Below are positions 36,505 through 43,553 of a DNA stretch of 64,000 nucleotides, piece after piece. Position 1 is the stretch's first letter. Every line of letters begins with the position of its first letter. The DNA comes from Saccharicrinis sp. GTDB lineage: Bacteria; Bacteroidota; Bacteroidia; Bacteroidales; Marinilabiliaceae. The stretch lies in the NCBI GenBank assembly GCA_024635555.1, contig JAGXIO010000230.1:1-64000 (forward strand), in the 5' to 3' direction. Below the pieces are notes generated by a model. That model ran no database searches. It was given only the letters and a program-made list of their open reading frames with translations, and was not told where the DNA came from. The translations under genes were made by a program, and so were the position numbers.

Positions 36505-36592
36505 TTTGATACTAGTTATGTTTACGTATTGCGGTAATAAGCGTTGCCGTCCCCGAAGAGGCGGCTATGATTTTTAGCGCGTGTTATCTATA
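36505..36592 (-). repeat. Cassette-type junction element after the 36697 gene (degenerate)
   Basis: On the minus strand TATAGATAAC (36592-36583) is the exact reverse complement of the GTTATCTATA that precedes the same gene at 37777-37768. It continues ACGCGCTAA, contains a GCCG...CGGC stem around TCTTCGGGGA, and ends in a poor match to the downstream core. It has the layout of the other two junctions but its far end appears decayed. Confidence 0.65.
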
Positions 36593-36696
36593 TTCTTAAT
36601 TCTCCTCGAGTAGTTACTTTCCATGAAACACTCAGTTCTTTAGTGGGCGTATTTCAGAATGCTCAATCAATTTAATAACTTGCTGTTTTGTCAAAA

Positions 36697-37638
36697 CTAA
36701 ATTGGATCCATATACTCTGCTGGTCTGTTTGTGTTCAATACATGTACAAATTTCTCTCGAATAGAAAATAATTTCTCACTTCTTTTCACATCTAATAGGT
36801 AATCATCGTCAAACTGTTTCAAATATTTATAACTGGCATCTTCAAAATGTATGCTTAATAGCTGACATGATAGAAGAATGTAGGTAAATGAATCCATCAT
36901 CAAATAAAACAACATATTCATATCGGAATTTTGAAGCGAATTAGTAGTTGCGCCAAAATGCTCATATTTTGAATAGAAGAAGTAGCCGATATATAAATTA
37001 TCCAAATCAAACTTCTTTAATAGTTCACTATTTCGAATTAATTTAATGATTTGCGAAGCCGATGGATAGGGTTTAGGTAAAACGTTCTTTGTCGGATTAT
37101 CATAATTTACTGGCTCATTCTTAAAATACGGTGAATAAAGAGTCCTCCAATGATCTATATTTTCCATACTGTGTTTTCTAGTGAAAACACCAGCGTCAGT
37201 CAGAGCTTTTGTATGCTTAAGGCCAGTGCGTATATGATCTGCCAATAAGGAAGCGACAACCTCTAAATATTTATCCTCCTCAGGAGAAGGACATAATTTC
37301 ACCTTAGAATGGACATCCTCAATGTAGAACTGCGAAATGACGTCGGTCAAGCATCCTCTAATAATAAGACCTATCGAATCTTCCACAAATCGACTTTTCT
37401 CCCATTGTTTCAATAAAGGCATAAGTACTTCAATTCTATTGATATGACGTTCAAATATACTTACTTTGATGAACATTGGTTCTCTGAAATTATCGGTTGG
37501 AATTCCTTCTAACAATTCTCTTCCAACAGGTATCACATCTTTTAATAGCTTTGTCAACTCATGCAGTTGAAGTCTTAGGTAAGGCATTAAAGGTTTAGAT
37601 GAGGATGGATTTTTCTTTTCAAGCGACCAATCAGCCAT
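36697..37638 (-). CDS. Uncharacterised cytoplasmic helical protein (cassette gene)
   Basis: The 313-residue protein has no signal peptide or membrane helix and is predicted mostly alpha-helical. I do not recognise it with confidence. The C-terminal half (YIGYFFYSKYEHFGATTNSL followed by FYLMMDSFTYILLSCQLLSI) resembles the Tyr...His pattern in HEPN-like DUF5677-type proteins, but that is a weak impression. It is AT-rich and flanked by GTTATCTATA (before) and its inverted copy TATAGATAAC (after), marking it as the third cassette-like unit. Confidence 0.75.
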   Translation of the reverse strand: MADWSLEKKNPSSSKPLMPYLRLQLHELTKLLKDVIPVGRELLEGIPTDNFREPMFIKVSIFERHINRIEVLMPLLKQWEKSRFVEDSIGLIIRGCLTDVISQFYIEDVHSKVKLCPSPEEDKYLEVVASLLADHIRTGLKHTKALTDAGVFTRKHSMENIDHWRTLYSPYFKNEPVNYDNPTKNVLPKPYPSASQIIKLIRNSELLKKFDLDNLYIGYFFYSKYEHFGATTNSLQNSDMNMLFYLMMDSFTYILLSCQLLSIHFEDASYKYLKQFDDDYLLDVKRSEKLFSIREKFVHVLNTNRPAEYMDPI

Positions 37639-37767
37639 ATTAATTATTTATTAGGTTTTAGAATGTTCTCTACTAAACGAAACGAAGTAATAATTGATCT
37701 TATCTTGTTCGTTTCGGATAGCACAGTATCTTCAATCTTAGCATTTAATTATTCGGGATGCCATTAT

Positions 37768-37960
37768 TATAGATAACGGTCTTGCTAAGTTTCGTGGGCG
37801 ATTAAAAGAGTAATCTTATCAAAACGCCAAATAAGCGAGCCGAGTAAAATTGTTTATATTTTGAACAATCCAATTTTAATTGGATTGCTGGTGTTTTTTA
37901 ATTGCACTAAACTTTCAAACGACTCATCACCTCCCATGAAATTTAGCTTTTGTTAGCAGC
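37768..37960 (-). repeat. Cassette-type junction element between the 37963 and 36697 genes
   Basis: Read on the minus strand: GCTGCTAACA (from 37960), arm GAAATTTAGC partner 37947-37938, a long spacer with a perfect CAATCCAATT/AATTGGATTG hairpin near 37864-37887, arm 37793-37784 (one mismatch to the first arm), then ACCGTTATC ending at 37768 side. Arms sit 4 and 6 bp inside the cores. About 190 bp. No coding content. Confidence 0.75.
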
Positions 37961-37962
37961 TT

Positions 37963-38610
37963 TTATTCCCTATGTAAAATTGGCAAACCAATTAAGCTAA
38001 AACATATTCGATTATTACCTATACCAAGATGACATACGACATCATTTTCCAAAATCCAGGTATGGTTAATCGATTTAATCCCTCTTTCTTTCATTTCCTT
38101 ATAAAACACATTATAGTCACTGAATTCTACTTTTTCATTTGATACTATATCATATGGAGAAGAAGCAATTTCAGTATTCACAAAACTAGAATATGGTAAT
38201 TGCTTAAAGTTTTCTTTCACCAATTGTGCTAAATGATCTATGCTTTCAGGAAATTCTTTCTTAAAAACAGCCTCCCCATTGATAACAGCCAACAAGGTTT
38301 GCACAGATCCATCGCTATTTTCCGTATATCGTCCAGTTAACTGAACTTTATAATTTCCACTCAAAGTTTCTATTTCAAAATCTGGTTCAGGAAGTATCGC
38401 GTCAGAAGGAATATAAAAACGATTAAAATCTATCATGAAGTTCTGGATAGGTTCTCCAATATAACTTATCATTTCAGTAATGTCTATTTCCTGATAAACC
38501 TTCTCTGAATCGTCCTTAGAGCAACTCATGATTAATAAGAAGAATAACATCGGAAACAATAAATATTTAGGTCTCTTGGCTGATGATTTGTTTATTTTTA
38601 TCGATTTCAT
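37963..38610 (-). CDS. Uncharacterised lipoprotein (cassette gene)
   Basis: The 215-residue protein has a lipoprotein signal: hydrophobic 17-29, LIMSC with Cys30, then SKDDSE, a typical Bacteroidota surface-export-type acidic start. The remainder contains PDFEIETLSGNYKVQLTG and VQTLLAVINGEAVFKK but matches no family I know. It is bracketed by GTTAGCAGC before the gene (38649-38641, minus strand) and its inverted copy after it (37960-37952). Its spacing from neighbours (over 170 bp on each side) argues against an operon. Confidence 0.8.
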   Translation of the reverse strand: MKSIKINKSSAKRPKYLLFPMLFFLLIMSCSKDDSEKVYQEIDITEMISYIGEPIQNFMIDFNRFYIPSDAILPEPDFEIETLSGNYKVQLTGRYTENSDGSVQTLLAVINGEAVFKKEFPESIDHLAQLVKENFKQLPYSSFVNTEIASSPYDIVSNEKVEFSDYNVFYKEMKERGIKSINHTWILENDVVCHLGIGNNRICFSLIGLPILHRE

Positions 38611-38640
38611 TTATCTATATTCTATGCATTTTTAACAATT

Positions 38641-38775
38641 GCTGCTAACGTTTAGTATAAGAATAGTAGCCGACTGCGGGCTTCATTCCTGTCAAGTTAC
38701 AAGAAAGTTGAAGCGGGCTACAAGCCTTGAATTTACTGCTATTTCGGCTATTATTTTTATACATTGTTACCTGTA
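38641..38775 (-). repeat. Cassette-type junction element between the 38783 and 37963 genes
   Basis: This is the best preserved junction. On the minus strand it reads TACAGGTAACA (from 38775), arm 38762-38744, inner GCTTCA/TGAAGC stem (38709-38714 with 38680-38685), arm 38673-38655, and AACGTTAGCAGC ending at 38641. The two 19-nt arms are inverted copies with two mismatches (GTATAAGAATAGTAGCCGA on plus at 38655). Arms lie 3 and 5 bp inside the cores. The geometry resembles integron attC sites. Confidence 0.8.
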
Positions 38776-38782
38776 GTTGTTA

Positions 38783-39652
38783 TTATTTTTTCAGTAAAAT
38801 CGGGATAATCAATTCAGACGTAATTGGCTCATTTGCTTCAAAACCAACTTTCCATTCTCCCATATTTCTTAATCTTTCTGCAATTTGATTTTCTATTTCA
38901 ATCAATTCAGTTGTTTTATTTAATCCATATGTGCCGTTAAAATGAAACTCTCCTTGCTTATCAATTATTACTCTGATATGAATTAAGTAAGAATCTCCAC
39001 GATGCATGAAATCTGATGGAATAACAACACTCTCATTTACCTTTTTATTTAAAGTCTTAAAATCTAATGTGTTTTGGGGAAGCTTGTCGCAATATGATAC
39101 ATATTCAATTCCATATTTTGATTTTCTCATGACTTTTTTCGGTCTCTGTAATGGATAGTCCAAAGGATTTAACACAAGACTTTTAATAAAGTCATAATCG
39201 TATTCTTTTTCTTCTTGGTCATAATCCCAGCTAAATATTCTCCCTTTAACTCTCTGATTATTCACAGGAACATAAAATTCACCACAAATTGAAATTTCAT
39301 ATTCTGATTTTCCGTTACTCTCAAGTTTATCCAGCGATAGAATCCAGTTGGTATTTGGTTTGAATTCATTAATGTAAGGTCTGCAATCCGCACCATTGTC
39401 TCCCCATACTATTATCGTATCTCGATTTTCAATTCCTCTTAACTTTTCCTTAATTAAGAATTTCATTGAATATGGATTTTCAGGAGCATCATATGTACCA
39501 ATTGAATCATATTCAAGCACTGTCCCATAAACAACAATGTCAGCGGCTTGATTTGAATAAACAAATCCGCCTAAATATCCACAATCACATGCTAGAATAT
39601 TTATACTTCCTATCAGGAATATCAGTGTCAATATGTACGTTTGCATCTTCAT
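38783..39652 (-). CDS. Secreted NTR/TIMP-like protein with TonB-C-like C-terminal domain (cassette gene)
   Basis: The 289-residue protein has a signal sequence ending at INILACDCGYLGGF. The mature end begins Cys22-x-Cys24, as in netrin/TIMP-like (NTR) domains. The following pattern (ADIVVYGTVLEYD, MKFLIKEKLRGI, DTIIVWGDNGADCRP, NWILSLDKLESNG, ISICGEFY) fits that beta-barrel. The C-terminal about 75 residues (LIHIRVIIDKQGEF, AERLRNMGEWKVGFEANEPI, ELIIPILLKK) resemble a TonB C-terminal-type fold without the transmembrane anchor. The two-domain layout is my reading; the biological role is unknown. Flanked by GTTACCTGTA before and TACAGGTAAC after. Confidence 0.75.
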   Translation of the reverse strand: MKMQTYILTLIFLIGSINILACDCGYLGGFVYSNQAADIVVYGTVLEYDSIGTYDAPENPYSMKFLIKEKLRGIENRDTIIVWGDNGADCRPYINEFKPNTNWILSLDKLESNGKSEYEISICGEFYVPVNNQRVKGRIFSWDYDQEEKEYDYDFIKSLVLNPLDYPLQRPKKVMRKSKYGIEYVSYCDKLPQNTLDFKTLNKKVNESVVIPSDFMHRGDSYLIHIRVIIDKQGEFHFNGTYGLNKTTELIEIENQIAERLRNMGEWKVGFEANEPITSELIIPILLKK

Positions 39653-39657
39653 TCAAT

Positions 39658-39695
39658 TACAGGTAACGGTAGGTATATATTCACAAGTGCTTATA
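39658..39695 (-). repeat. Leading core site of the cassette-like row
   Basis: On the minus strand, GTATAAGCACTTGTGAATATATACC, here split as GTATAAGCAC then TTGTGAATATATACC, precedes the core ACCGTTACCTGTA (ends 39658). The GTATA/TATAC arms and 5-bp gap match the inner half of the other junctions. This would be the insertion boundary of the first cassette. A 9-bp inverted repeat TGAACATAT/ATATGTTCA lies further out (39721-39729, 39747-39755). Confidence 0.5.
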
Positions 39696-39810
39696 CTTCT
39701 ATTATCTCTTTCAGTTTTTGTGAACATATCATTTCAAATATACAGAATATGTTCATATCTCCTAATCATCATCAAACATTAAATTCTTTAAGTACAAAAT
39801 GAGTACTCTT

Positions 39811-41745
39811 TTATTTACTCTCGTTCCCAAGCAATAAATCTGACTTCTCACCATTGTTGCCAAGGCTTTCTGAAAGCACCTCAGCAGCTTCCATCAACCT
39901 TATCATCTCGGCTTTATAGCCTTGCTCGTCGTTGTGCTTTGCAGCCTTTGCCCAACCTACTATTTCAGGATAATTGATGTTTTTGATGTATTCGGAATTT
40001 CGGAGTTTCATACCCCAGGCGGCTACGGCAGCGGCAAACCTAAAGTCGGCACTCGATTCATCGTTGGACTTTATTTTGTTTTTAACAACTTCCACCAGTA
40101 GGGTGCTTTCGTTGGCATTGGGCTGTTTGTAACGTAATTTAAGGGTCAACAGCTCATCAGCATAGGTCTTATCAATATTCTTCTTATCCGTTTTTTCTTT
40201 ATTCGTCTGATACTTTAAATTATCCACATTGGGCACGTAATCATTTGTATCCTTGGCTCCTACCGGAATTATTTCGTAAAGTGCAGTAACGGTATGTCCG
40301 GCACCAATTTCTCCGGCATCCTTTTTATCATCGTTAAAATCCTCTTTGTTCAATAGGCGGTTTTCGTATCCTATCAAGCGATAGCCTGCAACGTGCAGTG
40401 GATTAAACTCAACCTGGAACTTAACATCCTTGGCAATGGTGTGCAAAGTGCCACCAAACTCCTCTACCAAAGCTTTGCGCGCCTCCTGAATATTGTCGAT
40501 ATAAAAATAATTGCCATTCCCTTTATCGGCAAGAAGCTCCATTTTACTGTCCTTATAATTTCCCATGCCAAATCCTGCCACGGTAATAGCTATGCCTTTG
40601 TCGCGTTCTGTTTCAATCAACTTTTCCATCTCGCTGTTGCTGCTCACTCCCACATTAAAATCGCCATCGGTAGCCAAAATAATTCTATTGTTTCCGTTTT
40701 TCAGTAGATTTTTGTGCGCCATTTGATAAGCAAGCTTTAGGCCTGCCCCACCGGCTGTTGAGCCACCTGCCGATAGCTTATCCAAGGCATCCATTATTTC
40801 ATTTTTATTGACCCCTGAAGTAGGTTCCAGCACCACCCCGGCTGCACCTGCATAAACTACTATAGATACTTTGTCCTCTTTGCGCAGCTCGTTCACAAGC
40901 ATTTTTAGCGCCGATTTGAGCAAAGGCAGTTTATTGGAGGCATTCATCGAGCCGGAAACATCCAGCAGAAAAACCAAGTTCGATGGGGGTAGATTATCCT
41001 TATCAATGCGTTTGCCTTGCAATGCCACTTTCATTAAATAATGCTGCTGGTTCCAAGGGCACGTAGCCACTTCATGATGTATGGCAAAAGGATGCGTATT
41101 ATTCGGTTCGGCATAATTATAATTGAAATAGTTGATCATCTCCTCAATCCGAACCGCATCAACAGGAGGCATAACACCTTGGTTGATAAACCTGCGCACG
41201 TTGCTATATGATGCCCTATCCACATCCACCGAAAAAGTAGAAAGAGCTTCTGTTTTGGGATCGATAAATTTATTTTCGTTGATGGTCGCATAATCCTCGC
41301 TCGATACGGGATACGGTTGAGGTGGGTAGTAAAAAGCACTATTTTGATTCAATGAAGATGCACCACGTATCATCATTTGATTGCTTTGCTTTCTGTCGCG
41401 CTTATTTTGTACGCCATAAGCCACAACTTCCATTTCCTCCAAAACTAGTAACTCCGGTTCCAGCATAACATCCACCTTGCTTTTCCCTTTAACAGCTATT
41501 TCTTTTGGTATAAAACCAATAAACGAAAAGGTAATAATAGCGTCCTCATTTTTAACGGTGAGGGTATAGTTACCAAGTAGATCGGTGATTGCTCCATTTG
41601 CAGTTCCTTTTTCGAGTATGGAAACTCCCGGTAGTGCTTGTTTATTTTGATTGTAAACCTTGCCTGTGATAATTTTATTGGCCTGTGCATTTTGCACAAA
41701 AAACATACATACCAAAAATCCGATGGTGAACAGCTTTGTCTTCAT
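39811..41745 (-). CDS. Von Willebrand factor A protein with CarboxypepD_reg-like N-domain (YfbK type)
   Basis: The 644-residue protein has a signal peptide (1-22, ending QAN) and a carboxypeptidase-regulatory-like domain (about 25-105, ITGKVYNQNKQALPGVSI). A low-complexity linker precedes a segment matching the vWF_A-associated N-domain (about 150-250, DPKTEALSTFSVDVDRASYS). The vWA domain (about 258-430) has an intact MIDAS (DVSGSMNAS, then TAGG and ATDGDFNVG). A DUF3520-type C-terminal region (about 450-625) follows. The family is widespread in Bacteroidota; metal-dependent adhesion or complex assembly at the cell envelope is presumed. Confidence 0.9.
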   Translation of the reverse strand: MKTKLFTIGFLVCMFFVQNAQANKIITGKVYNQNKQALPGVSILEKGTANGAITDLLGNYTLTVKNEDAIITFSFIGFIPKEIAVKGKSKVDVMLEPELLVLEEMEVVAYGVQNKRDRKQSNQMMIRGASSLNQNSAFYYPPQPYPVSSEDYATINENKFIDPKTEALSTFSVDVDRASYSNVRRFINQGVMPPVDAVRIEEMINYFNYNYAEPNNTHPFAIHHEVATCPWNQQHYLMKVALQGKRIDKDNLPPSNLVFLLDVSGSMNASNKLPLLKSALKMLVNELRKEDKVSIVVYAGAAGVVLEPTSGVNKNEIMDALDKLSAGGSTAGGAGLKLAYQMAHKNLLKNGNNRIILATDGDFNVGVSSNSEMEKLIETERDKGIAITVAGFGMGNYKDSKMELLADKGNGNYFYIDNIQEARKALVEEFGGTLHTIAKDVKFQVEFNPLHVAGYRLIGYENRLLNKEDFNDDKKDAGEIGAGHTVTALYEIIPVGAKDTNDYVPNVDNLKYQTNKEKTDKKNIDKTYADELLTLKLRYKQPNANESTLLVEVVKNKIKSNDESSADFRFAAAVAAWGMKLRNSEYIKNINYPEIVGWAKAAKHNDEQGYKAEMIRLMEAAEVLSESLGNNGEKSDLLLGNESK

Positions 41746-41803
41746 AACTTACATTTTTAAAATTAGTTCTGTAAGCATGATGACCTCGTTACCAAAATTC
41801 CAT

Positions 41804-41842
41804 AAAAAAAACCGCACTAATTTTCATCAGTCCGGTTTTTTT
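41804..41842. terminator. Bidirectional intrinsic terminator
   Basis: AAAAAAACCG (41805-41814) pairs with CGGTTTTTTT (41833-41842), with an inner ACT/AGT pair. It reads as a terminator on both strands. On the minus strand it would stop lpx-operon read-through before the vWA gene. Confidence 0.75.
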
Positions 41843-42187
41843 ATGTTTAAATATTTAGAATCCCAGCCCAATTAAATAATTCAGTTTATTTACGTTGAGC
41901 TTATTTAATGATTAAATTGATTAATCGGTTTTTGGGTTTTAGTTGATAAAGGTTTAATGATCTTCCCGATTATCACTTTTTACTAACTACAGGATACTGG
42001 TAACTGGTTACTTTCATCTAACCTGAAACGTAAGCATTATGAGATCATCTGGTTATAAAAAAATAATAAAAAAGGTCGTTGAGGGATGTTATGTGCCATG
42101 TTCCGACGCAAAGTTGTTGTAGATAGATAACGAGAACTGTGGTGCGTCGCCTGCCTGCCGCAGGCAGGGATTTGCATGTCATTCTTT

Positions 42188-42233
42188 CCCCGGGTTAAAA
42201 CCCGGGGCTATTCATATTTTACCCCTATGGGGT
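42188..42233. repeat. REP-like hairpin pair
   Basis: CCCCGGGTTAAAACCCGGGG (42188-42207) is a perfect palindrome. It is followed by CTATTCATATTTT and a second hairpin ACCCCTATGGGGT (42221-42233). This resembles a REP form I recall as recurrent in Bacteroidota and other phyla. Different in sequence from the elements at 1146 and 53233. Confidence 0.75.
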
Positions 42234-42444
42234 AAGTTTGTTACACAACTAACCCTAGTTACATTTTTGAAAATGACATTTTTCGCAGCTAAGGCACCGA
42301 TCACTGGTTTCCCGTCAAAAAATAAATTAAATTAAAGTGACGGGATGTTGAGGGAAACGAATTGGAGCAAAGCGGAAATCGACATGGTCAAATCCCGATG
42401 CTTCCAATTTATTTTACTTCGGGGTCGCTTCGCTCCAACTGATT

Positions 42445-42486
42445 ACCGGTTACTGATAACTGGTTACTAAACACCGGTTACTGATA
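42445..42486. repeat. Three 14-bp tandem repeats abutting the lpxA stop
   Basis: Units ACCGGTTACTGATA, ACTGGTTACTAAAC, ACCGGTTACTGATA at 42445, 42459 and 42473. Units 1 and 3 are identical. A related word (ACTGGTAACTGGTTACT) occurs near 41996-42012. Confidence 0.8.
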
Positions 42487-42488
42487 TC

Positions 42489-43280
42489 CTACCTTTCCGA
42501 ATTCGAAAGATATCCTTTGATAATTCCGCGTTGCGAGTTTTTTACGAATAAAATTATTTCGTCACGTTCTTTGGAAGCGGGAAGTTCTGTTTCCATTTTT
42601 TCAACCGCATCTGAATTATTTAATCCACTTTGGAACAGCACACGAAATATATTTTGAATACCGTTTATTTGCTCATTTGTAAAGCCCCTGCGTCGTAAAC
42701 CTATTGAATTGATTCCGCCGTACGACATTTTTGTGTTACCCACTTTAATATACGGTGGCACATCCTTACCCAGAAGCGCTCCCCCTTGAATCATCACATG
42801 AGCCCCTATATGCACGAACTGATGAACGGCACACGAACCTCCGATTATAGCGAAATCATCGATGCGTACTTCACCTGCTATCTGTGTTGCATTGGCAATA
42901 ATCACATTATTACCCACAACTACATCGTGTGCAATATGTACATAAGCCATCAGTAGACAGTTGCTGCCTACCACCGTTTTTCCACGTGATACGGTACCCC
43001 TGTTTACGGTAACACACTCGCGTATGGTGGTATTATCACCTATAATAGCCAAGGAATCTTCGCCTGCAAATTTTAAATCCTGGGGTATGGCCGAAATCAC
43101 GGCTCCGGGAAAGATATTACAGTTTTTACCTATTCGCGCACCCTCTAAAATGGTCACATTGGAACCTATCCGGGTTCCTTCTTCGATTACCACATTTTTA
43201 TCAATAGTAACAAAAGGTTCAATAACCACATTTGGTGCTATTTTAGCCTCGGGGTGGATGTATGCTAATGGTTGTTTCAT
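42489..43280 (-). CDS. lpxA: Acyl-ACP--UDP-N-acetylglucosamine O-acyltransferase
   Basis: First step of lipid A synthesis: transfers a 3-hydroxyacyl chain to UDP-GlcNAc. The 263 residues form a left-handed beta helix of hexapeptide repeats (1-190) plus a helical C-terminus. His118 in YVHIAHDVVVGN corresponds to the catalytic base (His125 in E. coli). RRRGFTNEQI marks the C-terminal domain. It lies downstream of lpxC/fabZ on the same strand, with 273 bp between them. Confidence 0.96.
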   Translation of the reverse strand: MKQPLAYIHPEAKIAPNVVIEPFVTIDKNVVIEEGTRIGSNVTILEGARIGKNCNIFPGAVISAIPQDLKFAGEDSLAIIGDNTTIRECVTVNRGTVSRGKTVVGSNCLLMAYVHIAHDVVVGNNVIIANATQIAGEVRIDDFAIIGGSCAVHQFVHIGAHVMIQGGALLGKDVPPYIKVGNTKMSYGGINSIGLRRRGFTNEQINGIQNIFRVLFQSGLNNSDAVEKMETELPASKERDEIILFVKNSQRGIIKGYLSNSER

Positions 43281-43553
43281 TTATTTGTATTTACTAATCT
43301 CTTTAGTTCCTAACTTGTCCATTGCATTTGCCAAGCTTCTAACTAACAAATGACTTCTATTTAATGGGATATATTGTCAAAAAAATGATGTAATACTTAC
43401 CATATTTTTTTTGCGCTGCGAAAATAATCTAAGAATATCAATAAAAAAACAATTGACGGTTTTTTATCACCTTCAATCTATTTTAGTTTAATATTAAATT
43501 AACTCCAAACCGTATGTGATTGTTTTAATCAACACCCCTGATACCCAACAATT
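43281..43553. other. Gap between lpxC/fabZ and lpxA
   Basis: 273 bp, AT-rich, no gene. Unusually long for genes of one pathway; lpxA may have its own promoter, but none is convincing. Confidence 0.45.

Larger units (their letters stand above)
41746..42488. other. Long intergenic region rich in repeats
   Basis: 743 bp between two minus-strand genes, with no gene. It holds a bidirectional terminator (41804-41842), a TAACTGGTTACT word near 42001-42012, a palindrome CCTGCCTGCCGCAGGCAGG (42150-42168), a REP-like pair (42188-42233) and a 14-bp tandem repeat ending at the lpxA stop (42445-42486). Confidence 0.75.

Noticed and set aside
36583-39667. Cassette genes as ordinary transposons with terminal inverted repeats
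   Set aside because: No transposase, no target duplications, and each gene has different end sequences built on one shared core. Private matched ends fit cassette recombination better.
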